A stretch of 64,000 bases of DNA from Eurosta solidaginis (GCF_040869045.1 NW_027136908.1:744001-808000), one strand, 5' to 3'. Shown: positions 55,756 to 64,000, counted from the first letter of the stretch. A program made the numbers and translations. Notes: a model not told the origin generated them from the letters alone.

Positions 55756-55759
55756 TACA
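55756..55759 (+). repeat. Target site duplication, left copy (TACA)
   Basis: The bases TACA lie immediately before the TGTGG start of the 5' LTR and are repeated directly after the CCACA end of the 3' LTR. Removing the element and one TACA restores the normal satellite sequence ATTAATATACACATAAAAACC. This shows a clean integrase-type insertion into one monomer. Confidence 0.92.
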
Positions 55760-55839
55760 TGTGGCGTATCAGCCTACGTTTTAAATCATTTAATCCTGCT
55801 ACGTAAGCATATCTGCAAAATTACGTTCTCCAACACACG

Positions 55840-55845
55840 TATAAT
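55840..55845 (+). promoter_or_regulatory. TATA-like box in the 5' LTR
   Basis: TATAAT within CACGTATAATAGC lies about 116 bp upstream of the AATAAA signal, a sensible distance for an LTR promoter with R between them. The same sequence is in the 3' LTR. This is a motif match only. TATAAA at 55935 is an alternative, but it would leave a very short R region before the poly(A) signal. Confidence 0.4.
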
Positions 55846-55955
55846 AGCAACTTTCGTAATAGTTATTCAACACTGTAAATTTTGACATTTGTATTGTTTA
55901 CATTCCACCGTATTTCGCAATGACTAAACTAAATTATAAAATTGTAGTGAAGATG

Positions 55956-55961
55956 AATAAA
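55956..55961 (+). promoter_or_regulatory. AATAAA polyadenylation signal in the 5' LTR
   Basis: A canonical AATAAA lies about 45 bp before the LTR end. The equivalent hexamer in the 3' LTR (60080-60085), where it would act on the full-length transcript, is AATGAA. This is the only mismatch between the two LTRs. Confidence 0.55.
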
Positions 55962-56006
55962 GAAGTGAACTTAGAACAGTAAAGTCGTGTTTTAACATAA
56001 CCACAG

Positions 56007-56021
56007 TGGTAACCCCGAACG
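56007..56021 (+). promoter_or_regulatory. Candidate primer-binding site
   Basis: TGGTAACCCCGAACG begins one base after the 5' LTR. It starts with TGG, which pairs with the CCA end of a tRNA, and it sits where gypsy-type elements place the minus-strand primer site. It resembles the TGGTGACCCCGA stretch that I recall after mag-like LTRs. I could not assign the cognate tRNA by eye. Confidence 0.6.
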
Positions 56022-56061
56022 TTTTTAACACGCGGTTTTTTGTAGAAAAATTTTAAGAGAA

Positions 56062-56481
56062 GTGCCTCTAAACGATAGCAGTACGATCACGGAGGGCCAA
56101 AATTTTAGTATTTTGGACAACCACAATGGTGCTCCTCGAATTCCGCTACCCGTGTTGAGTGAAGAAAACATCGAGGCATACTTTTACGCATTAGAATTTT
56201 GGTTTCAAGCCTCGCTCGTGCAGAGTGATCTACGAAAATTTCACATAGTACTTGCGAGCTTACCACCAAAAAAACTTCTGGAATTTAAGCCGCTAATTGA
56301 TGCAGGTCCATTTGCGGATAAATTTACTTACATGAAGCAAAAAATCATCGATCACTACACTGAAAGTCAACAACGCCGCCTGCAACGCCTCCTAAAAGAC
56401 ATGCCACTCGGCGACCGAAAACCAAGCGAGTTAGTTGTTCGCAGACATGAAGCGTGTTGCTGGTACCACACTCAACGATAG
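56062..56481 (+). pseudogene. gag: gag, N-terminal part, broken by a frameshift
   Basis: A 139-codon open frame matching the N-terminal capsid region of mag-type Gag. It includes a helical FWFQASLV segment near residues 47-54 and LASLPPKKL near 64-72, like the short mag Gag proteins that resemble the capsid-like domain of arthropod retroelements. The frame opens with GTG, not ATG: upstream there is only TAA at 56026 and no in-frame ATG, and the first in-frame ATG lies about 90 codons in. The natural start was probably this codon before an A-to-G change. Near 56431-56434 the Gag similarity jumps to the +1 frame, and the residual frame ends at the TAG at 56479. One extra base would explain this. 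The residues after about 125 in this frame are out-of-frame noise. Confidence 0.75.
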
Positions 56482-56869
56482 CCTTCTGTGTGATCTATGG
56501 GTCGCACGCCTTCCGCCATACGTTCAACCAGCCATAATCGCCACCAATGTACCCTTAACGGAAAAAGTGAAGGTAGCAGATTCAATTTCTGAATCTATTG
56601 GGTGGTATAATGGCCAAGAAGACATGGTTTCATCACGCAATGATATTTCGGATATTAAAAATGAAATAGCAGAGCTGTCACGTAACTTGCAAAAACAGTT
56701 TAAGGTTAGGGAAAACCGCCCACGTTCCCGTTCAACGTCTCGAACAAAAACAGTGCATAAAAACGGTACTTCGAAAAACGGAATTTGCTGGTATCACGAA
56801 AAGTTTGGCGATAAAGCTACAAAATCTCGCGAACCATGTTCTTTAGGGAAACCCTCTACTTCGCAATAA
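56435..56869 (+). pseudogene. gag: gag, C-terminal part with an altered zinc finger
   Basis: Continuation of Gag in the frame shared with pol. This frame has no ATG at its left edge: it follows a TAG at 56432 and opens on TTG. It encodes the C-terminal capsid region (AGTTLNDSLL near residues 9-18, LWVARLPPYVQ near 21-31), a basic Arg/Ser-rich stretch at about 90-106 and a nucleocapsid-like finger with C118 and H121, then S131 and C135. In related mag-type Gags I expect Cys at the position of S131, so one zinc ligand seems lost. The frame ends at TAA 56867-56869. Downstream protease continues in the same frame with no shift, so this stop is either a readthrough site or a nonsense change. Confidence 0.72.
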
Positions 56870-58744
56870 TACTGCTCGGCTACGACGATATCAGGAGTTG
56901 GCAAGCAGCCTGATATTGTCTCAACTTACCGGCTTCGCATATTCGATACGTCATCTAAAATTCGTTTTTTAATTGATACGGGTGCTGACGTATCAGTAAT
57001 CCCATTTGTTGCGGGGACAGCCAGAGCTACTTACACCGGTAAAAATTTGTTTGCTGCCAACGGTTCTCGTATTAAAGTGTATGGCGAAATAATCATGCGA
57101 CTTAACCTTAATTTGCGTCGCGACTTTACTTGGAATTTTTTGATTGCGGATGTTTCTCAAGCCATAATAGGTGCCGATTTTTTTAGTCACTTTGGAATTG
57201 TTCTCGATCTTAAACGGAAATGCTTAATCGACAGCAAAACAGATTTAAGTGCGCATTGTGACAAAGAGATCAGCAGTGTGGGTAGTGTTAAGACAATTAG
57301 CACGACCACAAAGTTTTTAGATTTATTACGTGAATTTATCGATATTACTCGTGCGCCAGTTATTGGAGCCTCCACGCAATCCACTATTGTACATAGAATC
57401 ATCACCAACGGCCAACCCGTTTTTGCGAAGCCACGAAGGCTTTCTCCCGAAAAACTTTCCGCAGCCCGAGCTGAATTTGAATCTCTTCTCAAACTCGGAA
57501 TTTGTAAACCATCGAGCAGTAATTGGGCTAGACCACTGCATATGGTACGCAAACCAGATAGTTCTTGGAGGCCATGCGGTGATTACCGCTCACTTAATGC
57601 GCAGACGGTACCTGACCGCTACTCACTACCGTTCTTACAGGATTTTTCCAACGTTCTTGCTGGTAAGACTGTATTCTCCAAAATTGATTTGCAAAAGGCA
57701 TTCCATCAGGTAAAAATTCACCCAGATGACGTCCCAAAAACCGCCATTACGACGCCTTTTGGTCTGTTTGAGTTTACTCAGATGACGTTTGGTCTGAGGA
57801 ACGCAGCTCAAACGTTCCAGCGTCTAATAAATGAGGTGCTTCGCGGACTTGATTTCGTTTTTACATACTTGGATGATATTTGCGTTGCGTCAACGTCAGT
57901 AGCAGAACATCGAGACCATCTACGGCAAGTGTTTACGCGCTTAAAAAACAACAACCTTACAATAAACGTTACGAAATCAGAATTTGGAGTAGCGGAACTA
58001 GAGTTTCTCGGCCACTCTCTTACGAAAGATGGTATAAAACCTCTCAAGAGTCGGGTGGATGCTTTAGTGAACTTTAAACTTCCAACAGTGGCGAAAGAGT
58101 TAAAGCGTTTTTTAGCTACTTTAAATTTTTATCGACGCTTTTTGCCTCACGCACTCAAATCGCAGGCACCTCTTTTCGATATGATACCGACAAACAAACG
58201 CAACGATTTAACGCCCCTCGTGTGGTCTGACGATACCGTGCGCTGCTTTGAGTCCTGTAAAAGAGAGTTAGCTGATGCTGCTATGCTCGCACATCCACTT
58301 CCGAACGCCGAGCTATTACTTTGGGTCAACGCATCTAACTTAGCTGCCGGTGCAGTACTCAATCAAGTCGTAAACGATAAGATCCAACCGCTTGGTTTTT
58401 TTTCGAGGAAGTTTTCAAAATCGGAACAGCGCTACAGTACTTACGGCCGGGAGCTAACCGCCATTTATTTAGCTTTGCGTCACTTCAGGTACATGGTCGA
58501 GGGCAGAAATTGTCACATATACACGGATCATAAACCCCTGATCTTCGCATTCAAACAACGACTAGACAAAGCGTCTGACCGGCAAGTAAGACAACTTGAT
58601 TTTATCGCCCAAATTACGACAGACATTCGGCACGTAAATGGTGAAAATAACGCAGTAGCAGATTTGATGTCTCGTATTGAGTCGATTACACACCAGCCGA
58701 TAGATTACAAGAAACTAGCTGCAGATCAAAAAACCGATTCATAG
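56870..58744 (+). pseudogene. pol: pol: protease, reverse transcriptase and RNase H
   Basis: Open frame directly after the gag TAA, in the same frame and with no ATG of its own at the start, so it would need expression as a Gag-Pol fusion. The retropepsin active site is LIDTGADVSVIP, with its Asp codon at 56975 and the second motif IIGADFF near 57170. The RT domain shows KIDLQKAFHQV (Asp codon 57686), TPFGLFEF and the YLDD box (57866-57877), with all three catalytic Asp present. RNase H follows: the Glu of RELTAIY (58451), the Asp of TDHKPL (58526) and a VADLMSRI C-terminal motif are present. The usual DASD at the first catalytic position is NASN (58328-58339), so the first active-site Asp is replaced by Asn. 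The frame ends at TAG 58742-58744, before integrase. Protease and RT look intact. RNase H is probably inactive, because Asp-to-Asn at this metal ligand normally abolishes activity in RNase H enzymes. Confidence 0.9.
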
Positions 58745-59872
58745 TTCCAATCACTCTTGAAAGGTAACACTGCTAACTCACTTAAATTTGCTTTGCTTTC
58801 TATTCCCTCTAGTGAACATAAAATCTACTGTGACTGTTCAACTGGGAAAGTACGACCGTTCATCACCAAAAAATTTCGCTCCAGTGTTCTGCAATCGATA
58901 CACGGTCTCACACATCCCGGAATAAGAGCCACAAACCGGCTTATGACAGAAAGATTCGTTTGGCCGTCAATACAACGAGATAGCAGGGAATTCGCTCGAA
59001 GTTGCATAGATTGTCAACGAAATAAAGTCTTTCGCCACAATAGAACGCAGCTGCAACGACGAGCCATACCCAACGAAAGATTTGCTAACCTTCATATCGA
59101 CATTGTAGGGCCGTTTCCGCTTTCGGATGGAAATCGGTACTGCGTTACAATAATTGATCGCTTCACAAGGTGGCCAGACGCGATTCCACTCCCCGATATT
59201 ACCGCACCGTCTGTGGCCACCGCCTTAGTAAGAGAGTGGATATCTCGTTTCGGAGTTCCTACGTCAATTACCACCGATCGTGGTCGGCAATTTGAGTGTG
59301 CCCTTTTTCGACAACTTCTTCAGCGCTTAGGAGTTGGCCATTTGCGAACGACGTCCTATCACCCACAAGCCAATGGCATGGTGGAACGACGGCACCGCAC
59401 CCTAAAATCTGCCATCCTCTGTCATGGTGCCGACCAGTGGACAAAGCATTTACCGTTAATATTACTTGGTCTTCGATCCGCGTTTAAAGACGACTTAATG
59501 GCAACACCTTCGGAACTAGTTTATGGCACGAATCTTCGCCTGCCGGCGGAATTTTTTATCGACAACAAACCGTCGACCGATGAACATGATTTCATTAGTG
59601 ATTTTAGACGAGCTATGCGAGACATTCGCCCAGTTGACACATCCTGGCATGCATCTCCTAAAGTTTTCGTTCATCCAGAATTGAAGTCTTGTGCGCAAGT
59701 ATTTGTTAGAGATGACTCTGTACGGCCATCGCTCACAGCCCCGTACAAAGGTCCTTACAACGTGTTAAGGCGAACTTCCAAATACTACGTTATACAATTT
59801 AATAACAACGAAACAAAAGTATCGATCGACAGACTTAAACCTGCTTTCACCGCAACCCTACCTGGTTCCTAA
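58745..59872 (+). pseudogene. pol: pol: integrase, separated by an in-frame stop
   Basis: This frame is identical to that of RT-RNase H and is cut off from it only by the TAG at 58742, so it is the remainder of pol rather than a separate gene; the first codons carry no ATG. It starts with the HHCC zinc-binding region: His at 58901 and 58913, then C-x2-C at 59003-59014. The catalytic core has HIDIVGP (Asp 59099), TTDRGRQFE (Asp 59276) and NGMVERRHR (Glu 59384), with exactly 35 residues between the second Asp and the Glu (DD35E). YHPQANG precedes the Glu as expected. The C terminus carries the GPY module ([11 protein letters not shown], about residues 329-339 counted from 58757) found in chromovirus and mag-like integrases. 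No chromodomain is visible after it. The TAA stop at 59870-59872 abuts the polypurine tract. All catalytic residues are present; the upstream nonsense codon would prevent its synthesis. Confidence 0.9.
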
Positions 59873-59880
59873 GAGGGGGG
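59871..59880 (+). promoter_or_regulatory. Polypurine tract
   Basis: AAGAGGGGGG lies three bases (TAA) upstream of the 3' LTR TGTGG, overlapping the integrase stop codon. Position and composition fit the plus-strand primer of LTR retroelements. If the element's own RNase H is inactive, cleavage at this tract must be done by a helper enzyme. Confidence 0.85.
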
Positions 59881-59883
59881 TAA

Positions 59884-60129
59884 TGTGGCGTATCAGCCTA
59901 CGTTTTAAATCATTTAATCCTGCTACGTAAGCATATCTGCAAAATTACGTTCTCCAACACACGTATAATAGCAACTTTCGTAATAGTTATTCAACACTGT
60001 AAATTTTGACATTTGTATTGTTTACATTCCACCGTATTTCGCAATGACTAAACTAAATTATAAAATTGTAGTGAAGATGAATGAAGAAGTGAACTTAGAA
60101 CAGTAAAGTCGTGTTTTAACATAACCACA
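59884..60129 (+). repeat. 3' LTR
   Basis: A 246-bp copy of the 5' LTR, with TGTGG...CCACA ends and 245 of 246 bases identical. The single mismatch is G at 60083 (A at 55959 in the 5' LTR), which turns the AATAAA polyadenylation signal into AATGAA. TATAAT and TATAAA motifs are conserved. It is followed directly by the TACA duplication and satellite. Confidence 0.95.
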
Positions 60130-60133
60130 TACA
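60130..60133 (+). repeat. Target site duplication, right copy (TACA)
   Basis: TACA follows the CCACA end of the 3' LTR and matches 55756-55759; satellite then resumes in register with CATAAAAACCTACC. The base before it is also A on both sides, so a 5-bp reading (ATACA) is possible. The perfect TGTGG/CCACA ends favour 4 bp. Confidence 0.9.
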
Positions 60134-63100
60134 CATAAAAACCTACCATCTGCAAAAATAAAATCGATTCTATCTTGCTTGGTTCAATAGATATGGACAC
60201 TTATCCCTTTTAGTCGGTTAACCCCACCAAGTATGACGTAGAAATTGAACCGTTAGCGATAGAACCTTGGATCAGCCTGTGGATTAATATACACATAAAA
60301 AGCTATCATCTGCAAAAACAAAATCGATTCTATCTTGCTTGGTTCAATATATATGGATACTTATCCCTTTTAGTCGGTTAACCCCACCCACTTTGACGTA
60401 GAAATTGAACCGTTAATGATAGAACCTTGGATCAGCTTGTGGATTAATATACACATAAAAACCTACCATCTGCAAAAACAAAATCGATTCTATCTTGCTT
60501 GGTTCAATAGATATGGATACTTATCCCTTTTAGTCGGTTAAACCCACCCACTTTGACGTAGAAATTGAACCGTTAAGAATAGAAGCTTAGGTCAGCTTGT
60601 GGATTCTTATACACATAAAAACCTACCATCTGCAAAAATAAAATCGATTCTATCTTGCTTGGTTCAATAGATATGGACACTTATCCCTTTTAGTCGGTTA
60701 ACCCCACCCACTATGACGTAGAAATTGAACCATTAAAGATAGAGCTTTGGATCAGCTTGCTGATTAATATACACATAAAAACTTATCATCTGCAAAAGCA
60801 AAATCGATTTTAAATTGCTTGGTTCAATAGATATGGACACTTATCCCTTTTAGTCGGTTAACCCCATCCACTTTGACGAAGAAATTAAACCGTTAACGAT
60901 AGAACCTTGGATCAGCTTGCGGATTAATACACACATAAAAACCTATCATCTGCAAAAATAAAATCGATTCTATCTTGCTTGGTTCAATAGATATGGACAC
61001 TTATCCATTTTAGTCGGTTAACCCCACCCACTTTGACGTAGAAATTGAACCGTTAACGATAGAAGTTTAGATCAGCTTGTGGATTAATATACACATAAAA
61101 ACCTACCATCTGCAAAAATAAAATCGATTCTACTTTGCTTGGTTCAATAGATATGGACACTTATCCCTTTTAGTCGGTTAACCCCACCCACAATATATAT
61201 GGACACTTATCCCTTTTAGTCGGTTAACCCCATCCACTTTGACGTAGAAATTGAACCGTTAACGATAGAACCTTGTATCAGCTTTTGAATTAATATACAC
61301 ATAAAAACCTATCATCTGCAAAAACAAAATCGATTCTACCTTGCTTGGTTCAATAGATATGGACACTTATCCCTTTTAGTCGGTTAACCCCACCCACAAT
61401 ATATATGGACACTTATCCCTTTTAGTCGGTTAACCCCATCCACTTTGACGTAGAAATTGAACCGTTAACGATAGAACCTTGTATCAGCTTGTGGATCAAT
61501 ATACACATAAAAACCTCTCATCTCCAAAAACAAAATCGATTCTATCTTGCTTGGTTCAATAGATATGGACACTTATCCCTTTTAGTCGGTTAACCCCACC
61601 CACAATATATATGGACACTTATCCCTTTTAGTCGTTTAACCCCATCCACTTTGGCGTAGAAATTGAACCGTTAACGATAGAACTTTGTATCAGCTTTTGA
61701 ATTAATATACACATAAAAACCTATCATCTGCAAAAACAAAATCGATTCTATCTTGCTTGGTTCAATAGATATGGACACTTATCCCTTTTAGTCGGTTAAC
61801 CCGACCCAGTATGACGTAGAAATTGAACCGTTAGCGATAGAACCTTGGATCAGCTTGTGAAATAATATACACATATAAACCTACCATCTGCAAAAATAAA
61901 TTCGATTCTATCTTGCTTGGTTCAATAGATATGGACAGTTATCCCTTTTAGTCGGTTAGGCCCACCCATAATAGATATGGGCACTTATCCCTTTTAGTCG
62001 GTTAATCCCATCCACTTTGACTTAGAAATTGAACCGTTAACGATAGAACCTTGTATCAGCTTTTGAATTAATATACACTTAAAAACCTATCATCTGCAAA
62101 AATAAAATCGATTCTGTCTTGCTTGGTTCAATAGATATGGACACTTATGCCTTTTAGTCGGTTAACCCCACCCACAATAGATATGGACACTTATCCCTTT
62201 TAGTCGGATAACCCCATCCACTTTGACGTAGAAATTGGACCGTTAACGATAGAACCTTGTATCAGCTTTTGAATTAATATACACATAAAAACCTATCATC
62301 TGCAAAAACAAAATCGATTCTATCTTGCTTGGTTCAATAGATATGGACACTTATCCCTTTTAGTCGGTTAACCCTACCCACTTTGACGTAGAAATTGAAC
62401 CGTTAACGACAGAACCATGGATCAGCCTGTGGATTAATATACACATAAAAACCTATCATCTGCAAAAACAAAATCGATTCTGTCTTGCTTGGTTCAATAG
62501 ATATGGACACTTATCCCTTTTATTCGGTTAATCCCACCCACAATAGACATGGACCCTTATCCCTTTTAGTCGGTTAACCCCATCCACTTTGACGTAGAAA
62601 TTGAACCGTTAACGATAGAACTTTGTATCAGATTTTGAATTAATATACACATAAAAATCTATCATCTGCAAAAACAAAATCGATTCTACCTTGCTTGGTT
62701 CAATAGATATGGACACTTATCCCTTTTAGTCGGTTAACCCTACCCACTTTGACGTAGAAATTGAACCGTTAGCGATAGAACCTTGGATCAGCTTGTGAAT
62801 TAATATACACATAAAAACCTACCATCTGCAAAAATAAATTCGATTCTATCTTGCTTGGTTCAATTGATATGGACACTTATCCCTTTTAGTCGGTTAGCCC
62901 CACCCACAATAGATATGGGCACTTATCCCTTTTAGTCGGTTAATCCCATCCACTTTGACGTAGAAATTGAACCGTTAACGATAGAACCTTGTATCAGCTT
63001 ATGAATTAATATACACATAAAAACCTATCATCTGCAAAAATAAAATCGATTCTGTCTTGCTTGGTTCAATAGATATGGACACTTATCCCTTTTAGTCGGT

Positions 63101-64000
63101 TAACCCCACCCACAATAGATAAGGACACTTATCCCTTTTAGTCGGTTAACCCCATCCAGTATGACGTAGAAATTGAACCGTTAGCGATAGAACCTCGGAT
63201 CAGCTTGTGGATTGATATACACATAAAAACCTATCATCTGCAAAAACAAAATCGATTCTATCTTGCTTGGTTCAATAGATATGGATACTTATCCCTTTTA
63301 GCTGGTTAACCCCACCCACTTTGACGTAGAAATTGAACCGTTAATGATAGATCCTTGGATCAGCTTGTGGATTAATATACACATAAAAACCTACCACCTG
63401 GAAAAACAAAATCGATTCTATCTTGCTTGGTTCAATGATATGGATACTTATCCCTTTTATTCGGTTAACCCCACCCACTTTGACGTAGAAATTGAACCGT
63501 TAATGATAGAACCTTGGATCAGCTTGTGGATTAATATACACATAAAAACCTACCATCTGCAAAAATAAAATCGATTCTGTCTTTGTTGGTTCAATGGATA
63601 TGGACACTTATCCCTTTTAGTCGGTTAACCCCACCCAGTATGACCTAGAAATCGAACCGTTAGCGATAGAACCTTGGATCAGCCTGTGGATTAATATACA
63701 CATAAAAACCTAACATCTGCAAAAATTAATTCGATTCTACCTTGCTTGGTTCAATAGATATTGACACTTATCCCTTTTAGTCAGTTAACCCCACCCAGTA
63801 TGACGTAGAAATTGAACCGTTAGCGATAGAATCTTGGATCCGCTTGTGGATTAATATACACATAAAAACCTACCATCTGCAAAAATAAAATCGATTCTGT
63901 ATTGCCTGGTTCAATAGATATGGACACTTATCCCTTTTAGTCGGTTAACCCCAACCACTATAACGTAGAAATTGAGCCGTTAACGATAGAACCTTAGATC
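60134..64000 (+). repeat. 160-bp satellite array, right block (about 22 monomers, more divergent)
   Basis: The same monomer in the same orientation resumes after the retroelement and runs to the window end. The first two or three monomers are like those on the left. From about 60.5 kb, private substitutions become common (AAATTGCTTGG near 60813, GGATTCTTATAC near 60602, CCTCTCATCTCC near 61514, GGTTAGGCCC near 61955, TTTGTTGGTTCAATGG near 63581) and no long higher-order order is visible. The rest is non-coding. Confidence 0.95.
61145..63160 (+). repeat. 206-bp monomer variants with an internal 46-bp duplication
   Basis: Within this stretch the segment from CAATAGATATGG to CCCCACCCA (46 bp) is present twice in a row in eight monomers. 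The second copy starts near 61191, 61397, 61603, 61969, 62175, 62541, 62907 and 63113. Spacings are 206 or 366 (206 + 160) bp, so 206-bp and 160-bp units alternate. Early copies read CAATATATATGG and later ones CAATAGATATGG. I did not see this extended monomer in the left array. Confidence 0.88.

Larger units (their letters stand above)
1..55759 (+). repeat. 160-bp satellite array, left block (about 350 monomers)
   Basis: Continuous head-to-tail tandem repeat. The GTAGAAATT word recurs every 160 bp, for example at 2557 and 2717. Monomers vary by about 158-168 bp because of A-tract length and a one-base deletion (TTTGACGTAG to TTTGCGTAG). All copies read in the same direction and there is no spacer or gene. 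Each unit carries, in order: GTAGAAATT, CCGTTAACG, a variable GAAGCTTAGGTCAG or GAACCTTGGATCAG segment, GGATTAATATACACATAAAAAC, CCATCTGC with an A-tract, ATCGATTCTAT, GCTTGGTTCAATAG, ATATGGATACTTATCCC or ATATGGACACTTATCCC, and CGGTTAACCCC. Two main subtypes (HindIII-site and CCTTGG) are interleaved in ordered patterns. Large homogenised arrays of this kind usually lie in centromeric, pericentromeric or subtelomeric heterochromatin. That location is inferred, not shown by the sequence. Confidence 0.98.
51475..55759 (+). repeat. Mixed satellite monomers left of the retroelement
   Basis: This is 160-bp satellite with no gene. It contains diverged versions of the 33-34 kb and 36.9-37.8 kb blocks (GTGGATTAATCTACAC near 52536, TTTTTTGGTTCAATAG near 52592, a TTTTATTCGG monomer near 53106) and then a run of AATCCACTTTG monomers with CAAAAACAAAAAATCG (54490 and 54650). 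The last, truncated monomer ends at TTAATATACA, where the LTR begins. I see no solo LTR or second element here. Confidence 0.8.
55760..56005 (+). repeat. 5' LTR
   Basis: A 246-bp direct repeat of 59884-60129 with TGTGG...CCACA inverted ends. It holds a TATA-like TATAAT at 55840-55845, a second TATAAA at 55935-55940 and an AATAAA polyadenylation signal at 55956-55961. If the first TATA is used, U3 is about 110 bp, R about 100 bp and U5 about 30 bp; these boundaries are inferred. The only difference from the 3' LTR is A at 55959. Confidence 0.95.
55760..60129 (+). mobile_element. Ty3/gypsy LTR retrotransposon, mag-like, structurally complete but coding-defective
   Basis: A 4370-bp element inserted in a satellite monomer. 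The order is 5' LTR (246 bp), candidate primer-binding site, gag, protease, reverse transcriptase, RNase H, integrase, polypurine tract, 3' LTR (246 bp), with TACA duplicated on both sides. Integrase lies after RNase H, which is the gypsy rather than copia order, and no envelope-like frame follows integrase. The compact Gag with a C-x2-H type finger, the GPY module at the integrase C terminus and the post-LTR TGGTAACCCCGA stretch resemble the mag lineage of animals; this assignment comes from remembered family features. The LTRs differ at 1 of 246 positions, so insertion was recent. Coding capacity is broken in several places: GTG instead of ATG at gag, a gag frameshift, TAA at 56867, TAG at 58742 and an altered RNase H active site. 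It could only move with help from an intact relative. Confidence 0.93.

Noticed and set aside
1..55759. CRISPR-like array because of regular repeats
   Set aside because: The repeat is the whole 160-bp unit with no unique spacers between short repeats. The sequence around it is eukaryotic.
55805..55825. ATCTGCAAAA shared between the LTR and the satellite, suggesting the satellite arose from the LTR
   Set aside because: The match is about 10 bases with an A-rich end and the flanks are unrelated. Chance is enough to explain it.
56993..57552. Minus-strand and alternate-frame open frames of 60-127 codons across the pol region (for example 56993-57190, 57187-57552, 57330-57713, 59296-59487)
   Set aside because: They overlap the protease, RT and integrase frame, whose catalytic motifs are clear, and they show no domain of their own.
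59873..59883. An envelope gene making this an errantivirus-like element
   Set aside because: Only about 11 bases separate the integrase stop from the 3' LTR, so no envelope frame exists.
1..64000. Telomeric repeats, rRNA, tRNA or histone clusters
   Set aside because: No telomere-type short repeat and no conserved RNA-gene or histone sequence was seen on either strand.

Overview
The window is almost entirely tandem satellite DNA from a eukaryote, very probably an arthropod or other animal. It is interrupted once, by a Ty3/gypsy LTR retrotransposon. The host guess rests on the retroelement, whose pol and unusual Gag finger look like the mag lineage that is common in insects, and on the scale of the AT-rich satellite. 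No bacterial gene, tRNA, rRNA or single-copy host gene is visible. The species is not identifiable from this sequence by eye.

Layout: (1) 1-55759 holds about 350 head-to-tail monomers of roughly 160 bp, all in the same orientation, with no spacer and no other gene. The monomer contains GGTTAACC and CGTTAACG palindromes, two A-rich tracts, and a segment that is either GAAGCTTAGGTCAG or GAACCTTGGATCAG. Variant monomers occur in the same order at long range, so the array is built of higher-order blocks: a 21-monomer 3.36 kb tandem duplication (1.3-8.1 kb), nested 3- and 6-monomer cycles (7.4-10.4 kb), a 33-monomer 5.28 kb duplication (13.1-23.0 kb), a shuffled short-cycle zone (24.3-33.5 kb), two related blocks 3.68 kb apart (33-40 kb), and a 35-monomer 5.6 kb tandem duplication (40.3-51.5 kb) whose copies differ at only a few bases. 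(2) 55760-60129 is a complete retrotransposon: two 246-bp LTRs differing at one base, a 4-bp TACA target duplication, a candidate primer site, gag, protease-RT-RNase H, integrase and a polypurine tract. (3) 60134-64000 is satellite again. Beyond about 60.5 kb it is more divergent and includes eight 206-bp monomers that carry an internal 46-bp duplication, which looks like an array edge or an older subfamily.

How the parts relate: the retroelement sits inside a single satellite monomer, and its near-identical LTRs indicate a young insertion. Its coding region nevertheless appears broken: there is no ATG for gag, a frameshift in gag, in-frame stops after gag and between RNase H and integrase, and Asn at the expected first catalytic Asp of RNase H. 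The only LTR difference changes AATAAA to AATGAA in the 3' LTR. The insertion is not repeated in the amplified blocks, so it either post-dates the local satellite amplification or lies outside the zone being homogenised. The satellite itself has no supported coding capacity. A centromeric or heterochromatic role is plausible but unproven.
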